64,000 nucleotides of DNA, from the NCBI GenBank assembly GCA_022800315.1, contig JAAWQC010000008.1:1-64000 (forward strand), read 5' to 3'. A program made the translations under genes and the position numbers. Positions 8,186 to 15,614 of the stretch are shown here, one piece after another. The DNA is from Clostridiales bacterium. GTDB taxonomy: Bacteria > Bacillota > Clostridia > Oscillospirales > Acutalibacteraceae. Numbering within the stretch: the stretch's first letter is position 1; every line of letters begins with the position of its first letter. The notes under the pieces were generated by a model. That model saw only the letters and a program-made list of their open reading frames with translations, was not told the DNA's origin and made no database searches.

Positions 8186-8727
8186 GCACACGGATATTGA
8201 TCGTTTACGAATCCCGCTACGGTTACTCTGCGGCTTACGGAAAATGGCTGGCGGAGGAATGGGGGGCCGCGGCGGTGGAGTCCCGCTGCCTGACGGCGGA
8301 GCTGCTGGCAGGCTGCGACACCTTGATTGCCGGCGGCGGCCTTTACGCTGGCAGGATTGGCTGCGCCGCCGCGCTGCGCAAATGGGAAAAGCAGCTCGGC
8401 GGTAAACGCCTGTTTTTCTATACGGTGGGGCTGGCCCCGGTGGATGACCCGGCGGTTTTCCGTCCGGTTATAGACAAGAATTTCTCGCCCGAACTGCTGC
8501 GCCGCATCCGCTTTTTCCACTTTCGCGGCGGGATGGATTTTCAGAAGCTGGGGCCGGTCCATCGGCTGATGATGCAGATGATGAGAAAAATGCTGCTCAA
8601 AAAGAAAACGCTGACCGACGACGACCGCAGCCTGCTCGCCGCCTACGACACGCCGGTGGACATGACCGACCGGGAGGCGATCCGTCCGCTGGCGGACGCC
8701 GTCCGGGAGGGACGGCAGGCGGACTGA
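8182..8727 (+). CDS. Flavodoxin-domain protein (HemG-like)
   Basis: An 181-residue protein beginning TRILIVYESRYGYS, the FMN phosphate-binding loop pattern of flavodoxin-domain proteins. The rest resembles the single-domain flavodoxin-like oxidoreductases related to menaquinone-dependent protoporphyrinogen oxidase (HemG). It overlaps the MarR gene by 4 nt and should be its main regulatory target. A role in quinone or electrophile reduction is plausible; haem synthesis is not supported by any neighbour. Confidence 0.8.
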   Translation: MSTRILIVYESRYGYSAAYGKWLAEEWGAAAVESRCLTAELLAGCDTLIAGGGLYAGRIGCAAALRKWEKQLGGKRLFFYTVGLAPVDDPAVFRPVIDKNFSPELLRRIRFFHFRGGMDFQKLGPVHRLMMQMMRKMLLKKKTLTDDDRSLLAAYDTPVDMTDREAIRPLADAVREGRQAD

Positions 8728-8807
8728 CCGCGGGGACAGAGAAGAATCTTCCGTTTTCCGGCATGAAAACCCTTCCACAGGGGCACACTGGGTAGAGAAG
8801 GACAGAG

Positions 8808-10445
8808 GTGTCCGGCGTGGAAAGGCGTGGTGGGAAGATGCAGAAACGTACGGTGGTTTGTTTTGTGATGGTGCTGCTGATGATGTGCGGCGTGATGCTG
8901 CGGATTTATCAGCTCACCAGCGGAACCCTGGCGCAGGCGGCGGATCAGCAGGCGAGTATGACGGTGAACGTGGCTTCGGCACGCGGGACTATCTACGACC
9001 GCAACCTGACCCCGCTCAATAACACCGGCAAGGAGTACCGGGCGGCGGTTACGCCCACCGCCACGGCGGTGGCGGCACTGGCCGGCTGCCTCGGTGAGGA
9101 GGAGATGGACGCGCTGTCCTCCCGTTTGCAGAGCGGGAAACCGGCGGTAGCCGTCCTGTCCGATCCCACGCCGCCCGCACAGGGGGTCACCCTTTTCACC
9201 GTCCCGCAGCGATACGAGGGTACCCTGCTGGCCCCCCATGTGGTGGGCTATCTGGCGGGGGACGGGATCAACGGTGCGGCGGGAATGGAACTGTTCTATA
9301 ACGACTATCTGAAGGAACACAGCGGCGTCGCCTCAGTCACCTATACCGCCGACGCCATGGGACGGCCCCTGCAGGGGATAACCCCAGAAATCACCGACAC
9401 GCTGGCGGATGCTCAGGCGGGCATCGCGCTGACCATCGACGCGGATATCCAGAAGATCGTGGAAAACGCCGCCCGCCAGTATATCCAGAAGGGGGCGGTG
9501 GTGGTCACCGAGCCCTCCACCGGCCGTATCCTCGCCATGGTCAGCCTGCCCGATTTCCAGCCCGACACCCTGGCGGAGAGCCTGGAAAATCCCGATTCTC
9601 CCCTGGTCAACCGGGCGCTGAGCAACTACAACTGCGGATCGGTGTTCAAGATCGTATCCACCGCCGCCGCACTGGAGGCGGGGGTATCCACCAGCACCTC
9701 GTACAACTGCGTCGGTTCCATCGACGTGGGCGGCGTAAATTTCCACTGTCACAACCGTCTGGGCCACGGCCTGTTCAACATGCACCAGGCCTTTGCGGAA
9801 TCCTGCAACCCCTATTTTATCAGCCTGATGCTGGGGGTGGGCGGGGACCGCCTGTACAACATGGCGGTAAATCTGGGCTTCGACCGGCCCATCGTACTGG
9901 CCGATGGGATGAAAACCGCCCGGGCTACCATGCCCTCGCTGGAATCCCTCCAGTCCCCGGCGGAGGTGGCCAACTTTGCCTTTGGACAGGGTTCTCTGCT
10001 GGCCTCACCCGTCCATTTGGCCCAGCTGGTGGGTACGGTGGTCAACGGCGGCGAGCTGGTGCGCCCCACCCTGTTCCTCGGCACGGTGGACGCGGACGGT
10101 ACCCTCCACGAAGAAGCCCCCGCTGCCAAGCAGCAGGCTTTTTCCAAGAGCACGGCGGCTTTGCTCAAGGAGATGATGGTGGGCACCGTCGAGGAAGGAA
10201 CCGGTAAAAAAGCCAAGCCCATCGAGGGGGGAGCGGGCGCCAAAACCGGTACGGCGGAAACCGGTTGGGAAATCGACGGTCATGAGGTGGTACAGGGCTG
10301 GTTCGCCGGATATTATCCCGCCGAGGACCCCCGCTACGTAGTGGTGGTGCTGGCGGAGGATACCGACGGCTCCGGCGGCAAGTCCACCCCGGTTTTCAAG
10401 CAGATATGCGAAGACCTGAACATGCTGGAAAAAGCCAAAGGATAA
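8808..10445 (+). CDS. Class B penicillin-binding protein (transpeptidase)
   Basis: A 545-residue membrane-anchored D,D-transpeptidase. One N-terminal helix (about residues 17-33) is followed by the class B N-domain motif ARGTIYDRN and then the transpeptidase domain: SxxK as SVFK with Ser278, SxN as SCN, and KTGTAE with Lys479. It has no glycosyltransferase domain and no PASTA domain. GTG 8808 is chosen because AGAAGGA lies 5-6 nt upstream; an ATG at 8838 also lies before the helix. It is shorter than typical FtsI or SpoVD, so it is probably an accessory elongation or sporulation-related PBP. Confidence 0.93.
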   Translation: MSGVERRGGKMQKRTVVCFVMVLLMMCGVMLRIYQLTSGTLAQAADQQASMTVNVASARGTIYDRNLTPLNNTGKEYRAAVTPTATAVAALAGCLGEEEMDALSSRLQSGKPAVAVLSDPTPPAQGVTLFTVPQRYEGTLLAPHVVGYLAGDGINGAAGMELFYNDYLKEHSGVASVTYTADAMGRPLQGITPEITDTLADAQAGIALTIDADIQKIVENAARQYIQKGAVVVTEPSTGRILAMVSLPDFQPDTLAESLENPDSPLVNRALSNYNCGSVFKIVSTAAALEAGVSTSTSYNCVGSIDVGGVNFHCHNRLGHGLFNMHQAFAESCNPYFISLMLGVGGDRLYNMAVNLGFDRPIVLADGMKTARATMPSLESLQSPAEVANFAFGQGSLLASPVHLAQLVGTVVNGGELVRPTLFLGTVDADGTLHEEAPAAKQQAFSKSTAALLKEMMVGTVEEGTGKKAKPIEGGAGAKTGTAETGWEIDGHEVVQGWFAGYYPAEDPRYVVVVLAEDTDGSGGKSTPVFKQICEDLNMLEKAKG

Positions 10446-10451
10446 ACGAGA

Positions 10452-10487
10452 AGCCTGGCCCCGACAGATAAGGGGCCGGGCTTTTTT
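10452..10487 (+). terminator. Rho-independent terminator after the PBP gene
   Basis: A GGCCCC/GGGGCC hairpin followed by TTTTTT, 7 nt after the PBP stop codon. Confidence 0.9.
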
Positions 10488-10590
10488 GATTCTGCCGATG
10501 CCAGGGCCGGTTTACGGCCGGCGGTACTTTTTGTACCGTTTCCTCTTAAAATCTCCCGTTGCTGCCAATGAAATAATTTAAGCTAAGGGG

Positions 10591-10618
10591 TTGACAGGAA
10601 AGAAATTCCTGCTATAAT
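10591..10618 (+). promoter_or_regulatory. Consensus promoter of perR
   Basis: TTGACA (10591-10596), 16-nt spacer, perfect TATAAT (10613-10618). The Per box begins 5 nt after the -10 hexamer. Confidence 0.85.
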
Positions 10619-10622
10619 AAAA

Positions 10623-10637
10623 TTGTAATCATTACAA
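10623..10637 (+). promoter_or_regulatory. PerR/Fur-type 7-1-7 box
   Basis: TTGTAATCATTACAA is a perfect 7-1-7 inverted repeat. It is closest to the PerR box (TTATAATNATTATAA) and differs symmetrically from Fur and Zur boxes. It covers the expected transcription start, so PerR autorepression is likely. Confidence 0.85.
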
Positions 10638-10668
10638 AACAGGAACAGCTACAAGAATGGAGGCCGAT

Positions 10669-11112
10669 ATGACCACCCATGAACTCGCGGCCATGCTGAA
10701 TGCGCGGGGCGTCAGGCCCACTCAGCAGCGGATCGCGGTATACGGATATCTGATGGATCATTCGACCCATCCCACGGCTGATACTATTTATCATGCGCTG
10801 GCCAGGGAGTATCCGACCTTTTCCCGCACCACTATTTATAATTCTCTGCGGGCCCTGATCGAGGCGCGGCTGATCCGGCCGGTCCTGATCGACGCGGAGG
10901 AACAGCGTTTCGACGGCAATCCGCTGGACCACGGACATTTCAAATGCGTCCGCTGCGGCGAAATTTACGATTTCGATCTGGAAGCGCCGGTGCTGCGGCA
11001 GATGTGTCCCCCCGGTTTCCGCGCGGAAATACAGGACGTGTACTACACCGGCGTGTGCGCCGACTGCGAGGCTGCCTTCCGTATCGATATCCACTGCTCC
11101 GAGGGAGCATGA
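10669..11112 (+). CDS. perR: Fur family regulator, probably PerR
   Basis: A 147-residue Fur-family repressor. The winged helix spans about residues 1-80 (RPTQQRIAVYGYL, then SRTTIYNSLRAL), followed by the metal-binding domain with two CxxC pairs (CVRC and CADC) for the structural zinc and a HGHF segment. ATG 10669 is chosen because GGAGG (10658-10662) lies 6 nt upstream; the ATG at 10657 would overlap that site. The Per-type box at its own promoter and the rubrerythrin gene downstream favour PerR (peroxide sensing) over Fur or Zur. Confidence 0.88.
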   Translation: MTTHELAAMLNARGVRPTQQRIAVYGYLMDHSTHPTADTIYHALAREYPTFSRTTIYNSLRALIEARLIRPVLIDAEEQRFDGNPLDHGHFKCVRCGEIYDFDLEAPVLRQMCPPGFRAEIQDVYYTGVCADCEAAFRIDIHCSEGA

Positions 11113-11168
11113 AACCTTCGTATCCCTAATATATTTATCATACTTATCAAAACTAGGAGGAAATTCAC

Positions 11169-11759
11169 ATGAAAAAGTACGTTTGCCTGATCTGCGGTTA
11201 TGTCCACAATGGTGACGAGCCCCCGGCTGTCTGCCCGGTCTGCGGCGCCGGCGCCGATAAGTTTAAGGAAACCGGCGCTCCCGCCGCTTCCGCACCTTCC
11301 GTGCCGGCTGCCAAGCCGGCCGCCGGCGCGGTACAGTGGGCCGACGAGCATCGCGTGGGCATCGCCCAGGGCCTCGATCCCGAAGTGGTAGAGGGTCTGC
11401 GCGCCAACTTTACCGGTGAATGCAGTGAAGTCGGCATGTACTTGGCGATGAGCCGTCAGGCGGACCGTGAAGGCTATCCCGAGGTCGCCGAAGCTTACAA
11501 GCGCATCGCGTTCGAAGAGGCGGAGCACGCCGCCAAATTTGCCGAGCTGCTGGGCGAAGTTGTCGTCGCGGATACCAAAGCCAACTTACAGGCCCGCGTG
11601 GAGGCCGAGGGCGGCGCCACCGAGGGCAAGCTGATGCTGGCGAAAAAAGCGAAGGAGCTGGGCTACGACGCCGTTCACGACACCGTCCACGAGATGTGCA
11701 AAGACGAGGCCCGTCACGGCTGCGCCTTCCAGGGGCTGCTGAACCGTTATTTCGGTTAA
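11169..11759 (+). CDS. Reverse rubrerythrin (rubredoxin domain first)
   Basis: A 196-residue peroxide-scavenging di-iron protein. The rubredoxin domain is N-terminal (CLICGY and CPVCGA knuckles), followed by a short Ala/Pro linker and the ferritin-like domain with ExxH-type ligands ([26 protein letters not shown]). The domain order is the reverse of classical rubrerythrin and is typical of Clostridium revRbr. AGGAGG precedes the ATG. It lies 57 nt after perR and is probably in the same peroxide-responsive regulon. Confidence 0.93.
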   Translation: MKKYVCLICGYVHNGDEPPAVCPVCGAGADKFKETGAPAASAPSVPAAKPAAGAVQWADEHRVGIAQGLDPEVVEGLRANFTGECSEVGMYLAMSRQADREGYPEVAEAYKRIAFEEAEHAAKFAELLGEVVVADTKANLQARVEAEGGATEGKLMLAKKAKELGYDAVHDTVHEMCKDEARHGCAFQGLLNRYFG

Positions 11760-11780
11760 GCTGACAACAGTATACTTGTC

Positions 11781-11820
11781 ACAGGGGAACAAAGCGCTGG
11801 CTTTGTTCCCCTGTGTTTTT
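11781..11820 (+). terminator. Strong terminator after rubrerythrin
   Basis: ACAGGGGAACAAAG pairs with CTTTGTTCCCCTGT around a short loop, followed by GTTTTT. Confidence 0.93.
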
Positions 11821-11887
11821 ATAGTGAGAGGGCGCTGCGGACGATCCATCGGTGCTCCCTGTGACGTCAGGTACGGATGAAGATCGG

Positions 11888-11916
11888 TTGACATCACGAT
11901 CGGTATAGAATAGTAT
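11888..11916 (+). promoter_or_regulatory. Promoter of the mini OadB-like gene
   Basis: TTGACA (11888-11893), 17-nt spacer, TAGTAT (11911-11916). An 8-bp inverted repeat flanks the -10. Confidence 0.75.
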
Positions 11917-11928
11917 AAGCATACCGAT
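11899..11928. promoter_or_regulatory. Inverted repeat flanking the -10 (operator candidate)
   Basis: ATCGGTAT (11899-11906) and ATACCGAT (11921-11928) are perfect inverted arms with centres 22 bp apart, bracketing the -10 hexamer. This geometry suggests a dimeric repressor site. No regulator gene is adjacent. Confidence 0.55.
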
Positions 11929-11946
11929 AAACGTGGGGGCGGGAAC

Positions 11947-12210
11947 ATGAGTAAAAAGGTCTGGAAGATTGTCTGTGTGGTCTCTTTTCTGCTAATGATT
12001 GCGGCAGCCGTCCTGCTGGTTTTTTCTGTCCTCCCGCTGCAAAACACACCGGATGTCTCCATTATCGGCGGCGCCGATGGACCCACCTTTTATTTTATAC
12101 TGACAACACTGGTGTTTCATCATCCTCTTTTCATCGCTGCGGCCGTCTTTTTCAGCTTGTTTGTCCTATCGCTTGTGGTGCTGCTGATTCAACGTCGTCG
12201 TAAACGATAA
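11947..12210 (+). CDS. Small membrane protein with the OadB-type IGGADGPT motif
   Basis: An 87-residue protein with two hydrophobic helices (about 7-28 and 56-81) and a basic C-terminus (RRRKR). Between them is SIIGGADGPTFYF, matching the signature of the beta subunit of sodium-pumping decarboxylases (OadB/GcdB). A complete OadB has about 400 residues and many more helices, and no alpha, gamma or biotin subunit is nearby. A decarboxylase function is therefore not supported; this is a short stand-alone protein sharing the motif. It has its own promoter with a dyad operator candidate. Confidence 0.7.
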   Translation: MSKKVWKIVCVVSFLLMIAAAVLLVFSVLPLQNTPDVSIIGGADGPTFYFILTTLVFHHPLFIAAAVFFSLFVLSLVVLLIQRRRKR

Positions 12211-12258
12211 AGAAGGAATGGGGCCGAAAACGACGAAACGAGTATCCGCCCTGTAAAA

Positions 12259-12289
12259 GAGCGCCGTGCCGTAAGGACCGGCGCTTTTC
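12259..12289. terminator. Terminator-like hairpin after the mini OadB-like gene
   Basis: GCGCCG (12261-12266) pairs with CGGCGC, flanked by AAAAG and CTTTT, so it could act on either strand. Confidence 0.6.
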
Positions 12290-12383
12290 CGTGTGTTCTG
12301 AACGGGCGGCGCGGCGCATAGATTGAAGCGGGAGAGCCTGTGTTTTGAAAATGTGTTTATGTACCACACGGTTCAAATGGGAA

Positions 12384-12412
12384 TTTACTTTTGAGTAAAA
12401 ATATGATATCAT
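12384..12412 (+). promoter_or_regulatory. Putative promoter of the surface protein gene
   Basis: TTTACT (12384-12389), 17-nt spacer, TATCAT (12407-12412). The rest of the 357-nt interval 12211-12567 holds only the hairpin before it and a leader of about 150 nt with no recognised riboswitch. Confidence 0.45.
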
Positions 12413-12567
12413 GTCTCCGCTGATGGAGCGTCAGGTCTCTCCATGGGCATATTCTATGATAAACGATAACCCACCGCCGGTCGTGAGGCGGCTTCACCGG
12501 GGAAACAGGAAGGATCGGGGATGCGCAGGATAAGCGTCCGCCGGTCGGAAAGGAATGGAATGCATCG

Positions 12568-14595
12568 ATGAAACGATTTACCGCCCTGCTGCTCAGTCTG
12601 GCGCTTCTTTTTTGCCTGATTCCGCTGGGTGTCGTGGCCGAAGGGGATTTTGAGCCGGAGGTCACGGCTTCCTATCAGGCGGAGGACGGCATGGTGGTCC
12701 TCACGTGGATGACCGCCGGTACCGCCGGCTACACCCTCAAAGAGGTCAGCATCAATTCCAACGCCTACGGCAGCGTTTCCACCAGCGTCAGCGGCGGCAA
12801 AGCCACCGCTAAGGTTAAGGAGACGCAGAAACTGGAGGCCGGCACCTACAAGGGGACCTGTACCTTCGAAGCGGAGAGCGCCTCCGCCGCTGTGAAGGAA
12901 CAGACGGCCGATTTTACCCTCAAGCTGACCGACGCCGACCTGCTGGGCTTCACTTTTTCCGACCCGCAGCCCGGCTATAACGCCTCCAACGAGGTGTTTT
13001 CCCTCAATTACGCGGGGGGGAACGCAGGGGTCAGACTGGCCCGCGTGCAGATCGACGGCAAGCAGATTTTAAACGTCACCGACAACGGCGGAAGGGTCAC
13101 CGGCAGTATCGGCAAGCTGGATATCGGCAGTCACCGCCTGACCTATTATTTTACCGCCGCCAACGGCGCCACCGTGACCTTTCAGTCCAAAAAGACGCTG
13201 GATATCGCCGGTACGATTGCGCTGAAGCTGTCGGTGGGGGTGGAGGGCGACCTGATCGTCGCCACTCTGAAGGACGAGGACGGCAATCCGGTGGCGGATT
13301 ACATGGTGGACCTGTATGTGTCGGGACAAAAGCTGCGCAACAATAAAACCGATGCGGCGGGCCGTGTGGTTTTTGACGTGGCGGCGCCTGCCGACCGCAC
13401 CACGGTGCGGTGCAGCGTCACCGGCGGCCGGGTGGGCGTGATCACCTATACCGGCGCCGAAGCGTGGCTGCAGACTCCGTCGTCCCAGCCGCCCACCACC
13501 ACAACCACCAAACCGAAAACCACCACGACCGGCGGCGTCACGACCGATACCACCGGGGACGACGACGCCACCACGACGGGGACGGGCACCGGCACCACAG
13601 GCACCCGTTATCCGGTGGTCACCGGCGCGGCTACCACCTCGCTGCAGGGGGACATGGTGGCGGTCAGCGTGACCTTCGACACCGGTATTTCCACCGCTTT
13701 CGGCCTGTCCGACAAGGATTTCGGCGACCGGGTCCGCCTGCTCATGCCTGCGGATTTTTACGATACCCTGATCAATGGCTCTCAGGCTACCGTCATGCTG
13801 TCCATGCGCTCCTCCGACAAGAAGGTCAGCTCCCCGGATATTGCCGCGTCCATAGCGGGCAATTCCCGCTTCAACGGGATGAACGCAGAGGACGCCAAGA
13901 GCATCACGATGGATCTATCCGCCCTTTTCATCAGCCTGCTCGACCATTCCGAGGCGGATCTGTCCATGCCCGCCGCGGATATGAAGATGCAGATACCGGT
14001 TCCTGAAAATATGAAGGACCGTGTGCTGGGCATCGCGGTCAATACCGATGACGGCCTGTCGCAGTTGGTCGAGGTCACGCCGGAGGACGGCGTGATCACC
14101 GTGGCGCTGAACCGCCTGGCCACCGTCACGCTGGTGGGCTTCGTCAATCCCGGTACGCCGGAAGGCGGCGGGGTGCCGTGGCTGGTGATCGTCCTGATCG
14201 TGGTCGGTGTGCTGCTGCTGGGCGGCGCCGGCGTGCTGGTTTATTTCTTCCTGATCCGTAAGCCGAAGGAGGAGGACGATCCTGACGGCGACGGCCCCGA
14301 CGACGGCAATCCGGAGGGTGAAGGCCCCGATGGAGATCGTCCCGACGGTCCGCAGGACCCCGACGGTGAAGAACCGCCGGAAGATGGCCTGCCGGAGGAT
14401 GCCGTATCCGAGGATAACGGATGGGCGTCCGGCGAAGAGATGAACAGCGACGGGACAGACGGCAATACCCGCGTGATTCCGAACGTCAACGGGGCCGCTT
14501 CGCCGGTGAGCGACGCGACGCAGGTCATCGGCGGCGTTTCACTCGGCGCTTTCGCCGAGCGTCCCGCCAACGATCCTTCCCGTCCGAAGCGATAG
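12568..14595 (+). CDS. Membrane-anchored surface protein with Ig-like domains and acidic cytoplasmic tail
   Basis: A 675-residue protein of unknown function. It has a signal peptide (about 1-24), beta-rich Ig-like repeats (about 30-300), a Thr-rich linker (about 308-350) like the glycosylated spacers of surface proteins, a second globular domain (about 355-530), one membrane helix (about 537-562) and a 110-residue acidic Pro/Asp/Gly-rich tail. The tail ends with two T-x-V-I motifs (TRVI and TQVI) in acidic context, as seen in targets of FHA phosphothreonine readers. No sortase signal. A role linking outer sensing to kinase/FHA signalling is only a hypothesis. Confidence 0.7.
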   Translation: MKRFTALLLSLALLFCLIPLGVVAEGDFEPEVTASYQAEDGMVVLTWMTAGTAGYTLKEVSINSNAYGSVSTSVSGGKATAKVKETQKLEAGTYKGTCTFEAESASAAVKEQTADFTLKLTDADLLGFTFSDPQPGYNASNEVFSLNYAGGNAGVRLARVQIDGKQILNVTDNGGRVTGSIGKLDIGSHRLTYYFTAANGATVTFQSKKTLDIAGTIALKLSVGVEGDLIVATLKDEDGNPVADYMVDLYVSGQKLRNNKTDAAGRVVFDVAAPADRTTVRCSVTGGRVGVITYTGAEAWLQTPSSQPPTTTTTKPKTTTTGGVTTDTTGDDDATTTGTGTGTTGTRYPVVTGAATTSLQGDMVAVSVTFDTGISTAFGLSDKDFGDRVRLLMPADFYDTLINGSQATVMLSMRSSDKKVSSPDIAASIAGNSRFNGMNAEDAKSITMDLSALFISLLDHSEADLSMPAADMKMQIPVPENMKDRVLGIAVNTDDGLSQLVEVTPEDGVITVALNRLATVTLVGFVNPGTPEGGGVPWLVIVLIVVGVLLLGGAGVLVYFFLIRKPKEEDDPDGDGPDDGNPEGEGPDGDRPDGPQDPDGEEPPEDGLPEDAVSEDNGWASGEEMNSDGTDGNTRVIPNVNGAASPVSDATQVIGGVSLGAFAERPANDPSRPKR

Positions 14596-14603
14596 GGAAA
14601 ATA

Positions 14604-14637
14604 AGGCGGTCTTCACGCAAGTGGGGGCCGCTTTTTA
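14604..14637 (+). terminator. Terminator after the surface protein gene
   Basis: GGCGG...CCGC hairpin with CAC/GTG inner pairs, followed by TTTTTAT. Confidence 0.6.
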
Positions 14638-14671
14638 TCGGCGATATCCGCTGACAGGGAGGTAACGGAAC

Positions 14672-15568
14672 ATGAAAATTTTAAATTTTGGTTCTCTCAA
14701 TCTGGACCGTGTGTACACGGTCGCCCATTTTGTGCAGGGCGGGGAAACGGAGACCGCCGACCGGCTGGAAACCCATTGCGGCGGCAAGGGGCTCAACCAG
14801 TCGGTGGCGCTGGCACGGGCCGGCGGGAGGGTACTCCACGCCGGCTGTGTCGGGCCGGACGGGGAAGCTCTCACCGGTTATCTGCGGGACTGCGGCGTGG
14901 ATGTGAGCCGTGTGCAGGTGCTGGACCAGCCCACCGGCCATGCCGTGATACAGGTCACGCCCAGCGGTCAGAACTGCATCCTCCTCTTCGCGGGGGCCAA
15001 CCGCTGCCTGACCAGGGAGGCGGCCCGGTCCGCCCTCGACGCCTGTGAGCCGGGAGACTGGCTACTGCTGCAAAATGAAACCAATCTCACCGGCTGGCTG
15101 GCCGCCCAGGGGGCGGAGCGGGGGCTGAAGGTGGCCTTCAACCCCTCGCCCGCCGACGAGCGGCTGAAGGAGGTGGATTTTCGCCATCTCAGCCTCTGCC
15201 TGTTCAATGAGATCGAAGGGGCCTTCCTGACCGGCGAAACTCAACCCGAGGCGATACTGGACGGTTTCCGCCGGCGGTATCCCGCCTGTGGGGCGGTGCT
15301 GACGCTGGGGGGCGAGGGCGCCTGTTACGACGACGGGGAGCAGCGTCTGTATCAGCCGGCGATTCCCGCCCTAGCGGTGGATACCACAGGGGCAGGGGAT
15401 ACCTTCACCGGTTATTTGCTGGCCGCCATTGCGGCGGGGGAACCACCCGCCGCCGGTCTGCGGCGGGCCGCGGCGGCCGCCTCGCTGGCGGTCTCCCGCA
15501 AAGGGGCCGCTCCTTCCATCCCCCGGCGGGAGGAAGTGGAGGAAAGCCTACGCCGAATGAACAAGTGA
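14672..15568 (+). CDS. rbsK: PfkB family carbohydrate kinase, ribokinase-like
   Basis: A 298-residue sugar kinase of the PfkB family. It opens ILNFGSLNLDRVY, has the GGKGLNQSVALARAG substrate motif typical of ribokinase, and ends with the anion-hole signature DTTGAGDTFTGYL containing the catalytic Asp. Ribokinase phosphorylates ribose at O5. No ribose transporter or regulator is adjacent, so the substrate may be another pentose or nucleoside-derived sugar. GGGAGG precedes the ATG. Confidence 0.85.
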   Translation: MKILNFGSLNLDRVYTVAHFVQGGETETADRLETHCGGKGLNQSVALARAGGRVLHAGCVGPDGEALTGYLRDCGVDVSRVQVLDQPTGHAVIQVTPSGQNCILLFAGANRCLTREAARSALDACEPGDWLLLQNETNLTGWLAAQGAERGLKVAFNPSPADERLKEVDFRHLSLCLFNEIEGAFLTGETQPEAILDGFRRRYPACGAVLTLGGEGACYDDGEQRLYQPAIPALAVDTTGAGDTFTGYLLAAIAAGEPPAAGLRRAAAAASLAVSRKGAAPSIPRREEVEESLRRMNK

Positions 15569-15574
15569 GAGGGC

Positions 15575-15614
15575 AAAAAAGAGGGAGGAAACGCTCAGGC
15601 GTTTCCCTCCCTTT
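15575..15614 (-). terminator. Terminator of cca, built into the gene's last codons
   Basis: GAGGGAGGAAACGC pairs with GCGTTTCCCTCC (15581-15610). Read on the minus strand it is followed by TTTTTT. The stop codon (15595-15597) lies in the loop, so the last codons form one arm. It also serves as the convergent boundary with the kinase gene. Confidence 0.85.

Noticed and set aside
11947-12210. Sodium-pumping decarboxylase beta subunit
   Set aside because: Only one motif is shared; the protein has 87 residues and two helices, and no other subunit is nearby.
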